Of a stretch of 64,000 nt of DNA, positions 1 to 10,100 are shown in pieces. The position numbers and the translations under genes were made by a program. Positions within the stretch are counted from its first letter, which is position 1. Each line of letters begins with the position of its first letter. The notes under the pieces are model-generated. The model did not search any database, had not been told where the DNA came from, and saw nothing but the letters and a program-made list of their open reading frames with translations. Source of the DNA: Euptelea pleiosperma (Eukaryota > Streptophyta > Magnoliopsida > Ranunculales > Eupteleaceae); NCBI GenBank assembly GCA_035048495.1, contig CM068548.1, positions 7,863,464 to 7,927,463 of the forward strand, read 5' to 3'.

Positions 1-730
1 AGACGATGCTCTGATCTGTGGTTGAGCTTCTTGAGCAATATTGATCATAATTATCACCAACAAAGTAAATATTCTTTAAGTAATTTCAAGTTTCAAAACA
101 GCTCTATAAGAATTGTCATCTACATTTAGGTATCTTATTTTTGTTTCTTCAATAAACTTTTTCTCACATATAATTTCAAACTCTATCTTTCTCATAAAAA
201 AAAAACTTTTTCTCTTTCTAGATTACCCAAAAAAAAGTTTTATCTTTCTCATAAAAACATTTCAACTCTCATATCCCTTACGTTGGATGTGGGATCAGAA
301 CAAAAAAAAGGGTAGGAACAAATTTTTTGCAGCAAAAAAATAAACGCGGGAGCTACAATTTCTTCAATGACGGAACATCTTGGATAAAAAATTGTAGGTT
401 CAAAAAAATAATTGTGTAGCTGATCGTGCCTCTTTAACAGAAAGTCGGTGCTCCCTGGAGCGAAAATATATGTGCAGTAATTTTTCCTTGGTGTCTTCAT
501 TTGTCCTACAAATTGCATTATATTTGGCCAACCCCAAGTACACTTACAACCCATAAATCAGCCTGATTATTAAGTGTTAATTATTGGATAATAGTTATTT
601 TCATGGATTTATTTTTAACAGTAGAATCAAGCATTATTTTTTGGGTACTGAGATCAAAAGGTTAGAAATCAATAATATTTAGGCTGATTATTGGTTGTAC
701 TATGATCGAAATGTTATAAATCAATCAGGG
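1..730. other. AT-rich intergenic DNA with a decayed MITE-A
   Basis: No gene is visible. From about 500 to 730 there is a degraded MITE-A copy, recognised by the TTTGGCCAACCCCAAGT and AATCAGCCTGATTA motifs and the mirrored half ending near 730. The rest is low-complexity A/T-rich sequence with no motif I can name. Confidence 0.5.
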
Positions 731-1112
731 TCAGGTTTGGGGACAACCATTTTGGCGTACCCACATAGAAGATGAATCAACGATTGATTTTGACAACCAT
801 TTTGGCGGACCCACATAGAAGATGAATCAATGACTGATTTTTGGTGAGGATGATCTCCTCACCATATAGATCACCCCAATAAAAAATCAGCCCATTCTGA
901 AATTTCTAACCCCATCAAATGTGGTTTTCAAGTTAGGCGGTAAAAATGGATGGTCCATAATTCTTCAATTTCTAAACCAGTCTACGAGAATTTGAATGAT
1001 TTGAATTTTTGTGAGGATGCTCCACTTACCATAGAGATCATCCTCACCAAAAATCAGCCATTGATTCATCTTCTATGAGGGTACACCAAATGGTTGTCCC
1101 CCGAACCTTAAT
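731..1112. mobile_element. MITE-D copy
   Basis: The ends are inverted copies of each other: GGTTTGGGGACAACC at the left and GGTTGTCCCCCGAACC at the right. Both are followed inward by TTTTGGCGTACCCAC and GATGAATCAATGGCTGATTTTTGGTGAGGATGATC-type sequence. The left arm carries an internal direct duplication of roughly 55-60 bp (the GTACCCACATAGAAGATG block occurs twice). Two other copies are in this window, near 11.5 kb and 39.3 kb. No coding capacity. Confidence 0.7.
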
Positions 1113-1189
1113 CAATAATAATTAAGTTGATTTTTTGGATGTAAGATAATTTGTTGAAAAAATCTAAAAACTTATTTTTATATAATAAT

Positions 1190-1225
1190 TTTTTTTTATT
1201 GTGCACGGGCTTTTAATTACTAGTT
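1190..1225 (+). mobile_element. Possible Helitron 3' terminus
   Basis: The sequence GTGCACGGGC followed by an AT-rich spacer and CTAGT resembles a Helitron 3' end (short GC hairpin, then CTAG, insertion before T). The 5' partner is not identified, so this is a weak call from the terminal motif only. Confidence 0.3.
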
Positions 1226-1405
1226 AAGTAATTATAGAGGCATCCTTGGAAGAGTGGCCCAAGTGGGGAAAAAAAGTTTCTACCCAAAGGGTAGTTTTGA
1301 AGGATTAGTTACAAGGGGGAAATCGATAAACTGTGGCACCTGAAGGCATAGTTAGATAATCAAGATTCTGAAGTCATTTATGTAGGACAGATTTACAATT
1401 ATTAA

Positions 1406-1786
1406 GGGATTGTATTAGAGCTACACCCATTTCTTACATCCACTTCTTACACCCGAGGTTGGGGCCCACATGGAGATCATGTTGGATAATCCAACCATAC
1501 ATTGTGTTGTCCTTGCCATGATAATCATTGATGCCAAAAAGCAGTTTACTTCGACATCGCTAACCATATAAAAAATTGACCGAAAATATTGGTTTAATTG
1601 GATGGTCTGGATTTTTAAAATTAAAGTCATATTTTCATGAGGTTAAGAATGCCGAATTGTCCTGATTTTTTGTGAGAAGGGTAACTATAATATGAAAAAC
1701 TCATTGTGTGGTTGGATTGTCCAACATGATCTCCATGTGGACACCAACCTCGGGTGTAAGAAATGGGTGTAGCTCTAGACGGACTC
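1406..1786. mobile_element. MITE-E copy
   Basis: Terminal inverted repeats of about 70 bp: TAGAGCTACACCCATTTCTTA at the left is matched by its complement at the right, followed inward by an ACCTCGGGTGTAAG-type stretch and a 'cccacatggagatcatgttgga' block on both arms. A second copy with better preserved ends is at 9380-9740. Confidence 0.75.
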
Positions 1787-1996
1787 TATTGAAAATATGT
1801 AAGAAATGGCATGGAAAGTAATTAATAGTTATTAAGGAATTATTTTAGAAATATAAAAGAAATAACTTGGCAAGTAATTAAGTATTTATCAAGGGGTTGT
1901 ATCGGAAATATGGAAAAATAGCATGGTAAGCAATATAATGATACCGAAGAGATTGTATTAAAAATATAGTTAAAGGCATGAGAAGTAATTAAATTG

Positions 1997-4095
1997 CTTG
2001 ACCACCTGTGGTGTGGTATCTACCAAACCATAGGCAAGGTGCTTGCCGCGTGGCTTATGTACAGTAGCAAGTTGCATCCGCACGAGCCATAAACTCATCC
2101 TCTCCTCCTCTAGTAAACCTGCTCAGGTTTGGTGAGAGCAAACGAGTAATTTCCTTTTTTCTCCTAAAAACAAAAAAGAGGTAAAGTAACTCAATTACCT
2201 TTTACAACCTATAGATCTTTGCACCCAAATAATGCTCAAAATTCATACGGTAAAAATCAACCCATGAAAATAACTTCAATCCAACGCTTAGAAATCGCTG
2301 ATCAAGTATATTTCTGGTTTGTAGGTCCACCTACTGATTGGCCAAACATCCATATGGTCAGCGTCCACCAAGAGTGTGCCATGTGACTCGTATTGTGCAT
2401 TGCGACCGAAGTTTTACTCCACCTAGGGATTGGCCAAACCAAGGTTTAAAGGAGATTGTTTTAACGATATAACAGACTGGGGCGTTACCGTTAAAACGGA
2501 TGGGCAAAAATGAAATTTTTTTTTTTTAATGAATTCAACTGCAAAAAACTGGAAAAATGGTGCTGATTTTTAAAATTAAAAATTTTGAAAAACGAAAAAA
2601 ATAGAATTTAACGGAAATAATGGCCTTTTTTTCACAATTTTTTTTAATAGTCGTCAAAACAAAAAAAAAGGCCGTTAATTTCTAAGCGTCAAAATGGGTT
2701 TTAACAGTTTTTAACGTACCAGTTAGCAATTCGGTAAAGATTCGAAATGAGAAAAGTTCGAGTTTAATTCGGTTTCGGGATAAAAACATGGTCAAAAATT
2801 CGGTCATTGTTGAAATTTATATTCGTTTAGCTTTAAAAAGCCTGAATTTTATCTATTTTTTCATTTTATGCGGCCATTTAACATATTTTATTTAAAAAAA
2901 TACGCAATCCATGTATTAAACATGAATAATACATGTTTTATTCGTATAATCTTAAAATTGGTGATTTTTTCTCATTTTTTTATTTTATACGGTAATATTA
3001 AATGTTCCTTCAAAAAAAAAAATCGTGTATAATACGCGAATTTACTAGCTAGGGTCAAAGTCATGGTTTTAAAAACTTAAAGGGTAACGCCCCAAGCCTA
3101 TTACCGTAAAATCATTAAAATCCATTTTGACGCTTTGAATTTAATGACCTTTTTTTTTTTTAACCGCCATTAAAATCATTTTAACAGCCATTAAATTCTG
3201 GAAATTTTTGTGGAAAAAAAATGGCCGTTAAAATCTATTTTTTTATTTTTTGAAATTTTCAATTTCAAAATTTGACTTTCAGCACCATTTTTTTCCATTT
3301 TTTCAATTAAAATCCGTTAAATTTTATTTTTCCTTTTTTTTTCTTTTGTTGGCCCTGGCTGTTACAATCTGTTTTAACGGTAATGCCCCCAGTGCGTTAT
3401 ATCGTTAAAACGGCCTCCTTTAAACCTTGGTTTTACCCAAAGTTTAAAGGAGGCCATTTTAACGGTTAAACGGACCGGGGGCGTCACCGTTTAAACGGAC
3501 GTTAAAACGGATTGAAATGGCCAGGGGCAAAAATTGGAATTTAAAGGAATTAAATGGATTTTAATGGGTTTTAACTATTTTAACGGATTTTAAAGGAAAG
3601 AAATGGAAAAAATGGCGCTGAAATTCAAATTTTGAATTTTGAAAATTGAAAATTAAAAAAAACACAGAATTTAACGGACATTTTTTCACAAAAAAATTCA
3701 GAATTTAACGGTTGTTTAAACGATTTTAACGCCGTTAAAACAAAAAAACAGCCGTTAAATTCAAATACTTTAAAACGTGTTTAAACGGAAACGGGCTTGG
3801 GGCATTTCTGTTTAAACGGCCATTTTTAAAACCATGGGTCAAACATCTAAAGTCAGTGCCTTATAAGAAATTGCCACGTGTCTTCTTCATGTTGCTTAAT
3901 TTTTTTTACTTTTATTTTTTCTCACTTTTTTTATTTACTCACCAAACTTGAGTAGGTTAACCAGAGGAGAGGATGAGTTTGTGGCTCATGCCGATGTGAC
4001 TTGCTACCTTACGAAATCCACGCGGCAAGCAGCTTGTGTGTGGTCTAGTGGGATACCACACCACAGGTGGTCAGGCAAGTTTTACTCCCCTTTTG
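1997..4095. mobile_element. Long-TIR foldback element split by nested insertions
   Basis: The left arm (about 1997-2145) and right arm (about 3942-4090) are inverted copies of each other over roughly 150 bp. Shared landmarks are GACCACCTGTGGTGTGGTAT at the outer edge, GCTTGCCGCGTGG, and AAACTCATCCTCTCCTC inside. The original element must have been a few hundred bases; it is now about 2.1 kb because MITE-A halves (2205-2425) and an AACGG-type composite (2440-3836) lie inside it. No ORF of note. Confidence 0.7.
2440..3836. mobile_element. Composite AACGG element with 8-bp TSD
   Basis: It begins CAAGGTTTAAAGG and ends TTTTTAAAACCATG. It is flanked by GGCCAAAC (2432-2439) and GGTCAAAC (3837-3844), a near-perfect 8-bp target duplication. 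The interrupted host is a MITE-A, whose text resumes after the right TSD (AAACATCTAAAGTCAGTGCC, then CCACGTG). Inside are at least two more AACGG blocks, one in opposite orientation at 3062-3429 (CATGGTTTTAAAAA to TTTAAACCTTG). The body is dominated by TTTAACGG/CCGTTAAA motifs. Confidence 0.65.
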
Positions 4096-4649
4096 AAAGC
4101 AAAATATTTATTTTAAGGGCATTTTTGTACTACCCCCTGTGAAATCCTCGATATTTGCACTACCCCCGGTGGTTTTACTTTGTTGCGTTTTCCCCTTTGA
4201 CTACAACTCTTTTTGGTTGACCTTAAACAGTCTATCTTTTACTTTCAAGACCAAAATGCCCTTTCTCTTTTACAATTACGAAAATGCCGACCGTACTTAC
4301 AGTCCCATCATTATTATGTCCTACCCTATCTCTTCAATTTAAAACTCTCTGTCTTGACACGTGGTTGACCAGCTATACTTGGGACAAATCTAGTCTGCAA
4401 TTATGTATGGACTTAAAGTATGCAAACATTGTTAAAATTGTTGGATGTCCCTTGAAAAATGTGTCATTTCAATATTTTCAAAATTAAATATTTTATAAAT
4501 TAAAAACATATTTTCAATGAGTATTTAATGGTGGATACAATGTTTGCATACTTTACGGGCTAGATTTGTCCCTATAATTAATGGATGCTTCAGATTTAGC
4601 TAGGAGAAAAAAGGTAAATTTTCATTACCCACATGGCAATTTCTTAGTG

Positions 4650-4930
4650 GACACTGACGATATAAATGTTTGGCCAATCCCTAGGTGGACCTATAAACCC
4701 AAAATCAACATGATCAGTGATTTTTAAACGTTAGATGAAGTCGTTTTCATGGGTTAATTTTAACCGTATTAATTTGAGCATTATGTACCATTATTTGGGC
4801 AAAAAGATCCAAAGGTTAGAAATCACTAATCAGGTTGATTTTTGGTTTGTAGGTCCACTTAAGAATTGGCCAAACATCCATATGGTCAGCATCCTCTAAG
4901 AGTGTACCACGTGGCTCATATTAAGGGCAT
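4650..4930. mobile_element. MITE-A copy
   Basis: A near-palindromic body: AATGTTTGGCCAATCCCTAG on the left and the mirrored ATTGGCCAAACATCCATATG on the right, ending in ACCACGTGGCTCAT. Inserted between the arms of the 4124-5672 element. Confidence 0.65.
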
Positions 4931-5059
4931 CCCTAACCGTCAATGGTCATGGCAAGTTTTTCTCTCCACGTGGCTCATACGGTGGCCCCTCATCAACGTT
5001 GATCATGTCACCATGGTGATCGATGTTCCCACCTTCGATATGAAACCCCGTGGCGGGCA

Positions 5060-5320
5060 TCTAGAGACCACTGACCTTATGGATGTTTGGGGGTGGGCCT
5101 ACATACCCAAAATCAGCCTGATTAGTGATTTCTAACCTTTGGATCATTGTACTTCAAATAATGCTAGAGGTGCACGGTTAAAAATCAACCCATGAATATG
5201 ATTGGAATCCAACGCTTAAAAATCACTAATCATACTTACTTTTGGTATGCGGGTCCACTTGGGGATGGGCCAAACATCCATACGGTAAGCGGTATCCAAG
5301 AGTGTGCCACGTACAAGGGT
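5060..5320. mobile_element. MITE-A copy
   Basis: Same body as the preceding copy: GATGTTTGGGGGTGGGCCTA at the left, GGGCCAAACATCCATACGG and GTGCCACGT at the right. Adjacent to a free-standing GTGGCTCATA fragment near 4970. Confidence 0.55.
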
Positions 5321-5672
5321 TTTAATGAAAATAACTCAAATCCAATGGTTAGAAAACCACCAAAAAGATAAGTTATACCATTCTACACGTGACCAAATTT
5401 TTTTGGTCACTTGATGGACGGTTCAGATTTTTTTTTTTTGTAAGAAAATATGAATCGTCTGTCTATAATAATAGAAGTACACCCACATTAATGCAGGTCA
5501 AGTACTTTTGAAAAAGTAAACAACAAGTATTTTCGTAATTTTAAAAGAAATGGCAGTTTGGTCCTGAGAGCAAAATTAGGCAGACCGTTTAAGGTCAACC
5601 AAGAAAAGTTGCAATCAGAGGGGGAAACCACCGGGGGTAGTACAAATATCGATGATTTCACAGGTGGTGAGG

Positions 5673-6042
5673 CAAGTTTTTCTCCCTTTTTAAAAGCAAA
5701 ATATTTACTTTAACAAGGGTGAGTACGGTGAAGGGACGGACATATAATCATTTATTTTGTTAGAAAAGATGTGTGGACATTTAATGGACTAATAGATTGG
5801 CCAACAACATGAGAAAAGAACTAATAGGTGCCTAAGGGAACACTAGAGCATTTTAAGTGCCTTTTTTTTTTTTTTTTTCGTTCTTTCTTTCTTTCTGTGA
5901 GAGGCCCAGGTGAATGTCGTGTGAGCGTGGTGTTGCAACCCAAGGTTTGGTTTTAAAATAGTAATAAATAAATAGATGGGTTGGTTTTGTCTTGGTTTGG
6001 GGTCAACCTCAAAACGGGTCTAACCAAAAACCATTCTGAAAC
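5673..6042. other. Non-coding spacer, low complexity
   Basis: No gene or complete repeat is visible. Contains a T-run with a short TTTC/TTCT microsatellite (about 5860-5897). Confidence 0.5.
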
Positions 6043-6466
6043 CAAGGTTTAAAGGAGGCCGTTTTAACGGTTAAACGGACTGGGGGTGTTACCGTTTAAA
6101 CGGCCGTTAAAACGGATTGAAACAGTCAGGGGCAAAAATAGAATTAAACGGATTTTAACGGTTTTAACGAATTTTAACGGAAAAAGTGGCGCCGAAATTC
6201 AAATTTTGAAATTTGAAAATTAAAAAAAGAAAACGGAATTTAACGGATTTAAATAGAAATTAAATAGATTTTAACGGAATTAAACGGTTTTAACGGCCGT
6301 TTTTTTCACAAAAAATTTCGAAATTAAATGGCTGTTTAAACAATTTTAACGGCCGTTAAAACAAATAAACGGCCCTTTTTTTCAAAAACGATAAAACACG
6401 TTTAAACGGTTTTAACGGAAACGGGCTTGGGGCGTTACCGTTTAAACGGCCATTTTTAAAACCATG
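6043..6466. mobile_element. AACGG element, perfect 8-bp TSD
   Basis: Starts CAAGGTTTAAAGG and ends TTTTTAAAACCATG, so the outermost bases are inverted copies (CAAGGTTT / CATGGTTT). Flanked by TCTGAAAC at 6035-6042 and 6467-6474. The 424-bp body consists largely of reiterated TTTTAACGG, CCGTTTAAACGG and similar words, and it carries no ORF. The 8-bp TSD is typical of hAT-type insertion. Confidence 0.75.
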
Positions 6467-6570
6467 TCTGAAACCAACACATGTTTTGATGGGTCAAACC
6501 AAACCCGTTTTGGAAACAAGTGAAAAAACCAGTTGACCCAACGCCCACCCCCCCCCAGCTGATAAACGTA

Positions 6571-7041
6571 ACAAGGTATGCCTGAAACTTTTTCAAATGT
6601 GGACGCACCATTTTTGTTACTCATCGCTGTCATCTGGCCCCTGACCACATGGATGTTAATCCCACCCCTTGTGGATACACACGAAAAATCAGCATGATTG
6701 GTAGTCTCTGGGCTCCAGTTTCTGCCCTAAAATGACAGGCTCCAGTTACAGGACATAACATGAACCACGTGGCACACTCTTAGAGGACTCGGACGTATGA
6801 ATGTTTGGCCAATCCCAAAGTGAACCTACAAACCAAAACTCAGCCTGATTAGTGATCTAGGCGTTGGATATTTGTACCTCAAATACTGCTCAAATTCCCG
6901 AAGTTGAGATCAACCCATGAAAATAAGTCCAATCCAACGCCTAGAAATCACTAGGCTAAGTCCCTAAGAGTGGGCCCAGATGGCAGCGGTGAGTAACAAA
7001 TATGCGCTTCCGCATTTGAAAAGATCTCAGGTATACCTTGT
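6571..7041. mobile_element. hAT-like MITE upstream of the first acid phosphatase
   Basis: TIRs of about 75 bp start ACAAGGTATGCCTGA and end with the inverse. Perfect 8-bp TSD TAAACGTA at 6563-6570 and 7042-7049. A degraded MITE-A lies inside (about 6760-6960). The right end is about 155 bp before the ATG of the downstream gene, so the element sits in or just above its promoter. Related arms occur near 47.2 kb and 51.1 kb. Confidence 0.75.
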
Positions 7042-7196
7042 TAAACGTAAAGATTCTCATTCTCATTAATTGCATCCACTCAAAAGAATAAAAACAACCA
7101 AACTCTCTCACAGTCTCACCTTTCGACGTCCCATATCCATAAGAAAAGGGGGAAGGCCAGAAAGCTCTGTTAAAAGAACTTTCTAGCTTTTCCGCC

Positions 7197-10100
7197 ATGG
7201 ATTCCGGACGATTTCTCCTCGTTTTACTCTTCTCCGGCCTCATCTCCGGTGTTCTTACTCAATCACTCCTCCAAATCTTGCCGGAAAACCGATTCCCAAG
7301 CCGTCTGGATCTGATATCCGGCGACCGGAAATTCAGAAGAGATGATGGCCTCTTCTGCGATAGCTGGAAATTTTCGATCGAGGCCAATGACGCAGGGCTC
7401 TGGACGAAGGTTCCGGCGAGGTGCGTCAAATTCGTCGACGAGTACATGACCGGAGATCGTTATGAGTCAGATTCCGTCGTAGTTGCTGAGGATTCGCTTA
7501 CGTACGCTTCAACTGTTAACATCTCCGGCGACGGGAAGGACGCGTGGGTTTTCGACATCGACGAGACATTACTCTCGAATTTACCGTACTACGCACTCCA
7601 CGGATTCGGGTATGTGACTAATGGATCTTAGCCATTGATTGGTTGAACGAGATATGAATGACGATATCTTGCCCTGATCCAACGGTAGAGAGGTTTAACC
7701 TAATTTAAAGTAGTAGTTGGCTTGTGTCCTTTTTAGTCTTTATATCCGGCTACCGATTAACAATTCAACATGTTGAAATCGATGTTTATAAAAATGGAAA
7801 TTCTATTTGCACCCCACAAATTCCATAAGTACCCATTTGAGTGTTTTTGACCGAAAATGCCCTTGACCAAAAAAAAAAAACCCAACCACCCCACCCCACT
7901 CTTTGTCTCTCCCTCTCCACCTCTGTTTCTCTCTCTCATCCTAAAAAAAACCCGAAACAAAGAAAAAAAAAAAAAAAAAAGACGCGGTCGTGGTTGTTGT
8001 CGCCGCCACCACCATCACAAGTACGTCTCTCTCTCTCCCCCTCCCCCTCTCTCTCTCTCTCTCTGTCTCCACGGCACTAACTGCCGTGCGCTACACAGTC
8101 CCCACGACCCTAACTGCCGTGGAGAGAGAGAGAGAGACGTAGCTGTGGTGGTTGCGACGACGATGACCTCTTCCTCCTTCGACGAGGTGGTTTTTTTTTT
8201 TTGTCTAAGGGCATTTTCGGCCCAAAAGACCCAAATGGGGTGCTTATAGATTTTGTGAGGTGTAAATAGAATTACCCTTATAAAAAAAACATGTTGAAAT
8301 AGATAAGTGGGACCATAACCGGTAGTATAATAGGAGTAAAACTTCTGTCACAATCGGATTGCAAATCACACAATCACGCCAATGAGTTCTCGGCACGTGC
8401 ACCTAAAAGCAAAAGCACAGGGGTACATTGCAAAAAGTATTTGTGTACGTGCCCAGAACTCATTGGCGTGTGATTTACAATTTCTTGTGATAGAAGTTTT
8501 ACTCGTATTATACATACTAAGGGTGCCGTGCACCTTACACGTGGCCCACTCTTAATGTTCATTGACCGTATAGATGTTTGGCCCATCCTTAGCTAATAAC
8601 AAAACGACACAACCTCATAGAACTTTTAATCAATTTTATTTTTGCAAATACTAAATTTTGACACCAAATAATTAGTGCCATATGGCACACTCTTGAATAC
8701 CACTGACCTAATGGATGTCTGACCCATCCCTAGCTGAACCTCTGTACTAAAATTCATCATAATCAGTAATTTTTATGCGTTGGATTAGAGTCTTTTTCAT
8801 GGTTTATTTTTAACTCCGAGATCGAGCATTATGATCCAAATGTTAGAAATCACTAATGAGGCTGATTGTTGTTGCGTAACTCAACCTAGGGATGGACCAA
8901 ACACCCATACGGTCAGTAGCCTCTACACTATGGTCCGTCATCAAATTTTTTCTCATTTTAGCCTGTAATTTTGGCCTGCTAGGTCCGTAGATGGTTGGGC
9001 CTCGTGATGGGCCAGCCCTCAGCCCAGGTTGAGCCCAAAAATAACCTTCATTTTTTGGGTATGTTTTGCCATACCCTTGTGAAAGCTGCTATATTTGCAT
9101 TACCCTTGTATTTTTATTCTTTTGTTCTTGCTCCTTGGCTGTTATCGAAAAAAATGAAGTTTGATGTTTTCGATTAGTCTTTTCAATTTTAGGTGATGGC
9201 GTTAACGTATCTTATCCTGTCAACGATGGCCAAAACACAATCAAAGGAGCAAGACCATAAGGATGAAAAAACAGGGATAATGCAAATATGGCAGATTTCT
9301 CACGGGTACAACAAAACTACCTTTTTATTTTAACCCCTCCAAATAATAATAATATTTTTGGTGTACCCCTAAAAAAAACGAGTCGGTCTAGAGCTACACC
9401 GATTTCTTACATCCACTTCTTACACCCAAGGTTGGAGCCCACATGGAGATCATCTTGGATAATCCAACCGCACAATAAGTTTTTCGTACTATAGTTACCC
9501 TTCTCACAAAAAAATCAGGACATTTCTACATTCTTATCCTCATGAAAATATTAAACCATTATTTTCGGTCAATTTTTAATATGGTTAGCAATGTAGAAGT
9601 AAACTGATTTTTGGCAACGGTGATCATCATGGCAAGGACAACTCAATGTATGGTTGGATTGTCCAAGATGATCTCCATTTGGGCCCAAATTCGGGTGTAA
9701 GAAGTGGATGTAAGATATAGGTGTAGCTCTAGACGGACTCAAATTTTTTTTGGGATATATGTGTTATCCTCGTGTTTCTATTCTTTTGGTCTTGCCACCT
9801 TGATTGTGTTTTGGCCGTTGTTGACCGAGTCAGAAACATTAACCCTAACACGGAAAATTTTTAGATGCGGAGGACTTTGGATGCAGTCGATGCAGAAGGC
9901 TCTGGTGGCCCTACATAGCTCAATGTTTTGGGCCCCCTAACCGCGTGGATGTTTAGCCCACCCCTTGGTGGATATACATCCCAAAAATGAGCTTCTTTTC
10001 TAATTTATAGCCGGTGGATTAAGTATCCAAAAAAAATGCAAATAATATGCTTGAATCTAATGGCTAGAATTAATCCTAAAAAAGTGCTAAAATCTATGGC

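Larger units (their letters stand above)
4124..5672. mobile_element. Long-TIR element with two MITE-A insertions
   Basis: The left arm from about 4124 (GTACTACCCCCTGTGAAATC, then GGTTGACCTTAAAC) is mirrored by the right arm ending about 5672 (the complement of the same blocks, e.g. ACCACCGGGGGTAGTAC), for about 150 bp of TIR. Between the arms lie MITE-A copies at about 4650-4930 and 5060-5320. The sequences just outside both ends (GCAAAATATTTA context near 4100 and 5700) are direct copies of about 55 bp, so the boundaries are uncertain. Confidence 0.6.

Noticed and set aside
7841..8249. Basic, His/Ser-rich open frames in intron 1
   Set aside because: They cover poly-A and CT microsatellites inside a MITE with a 9-bp TSD.
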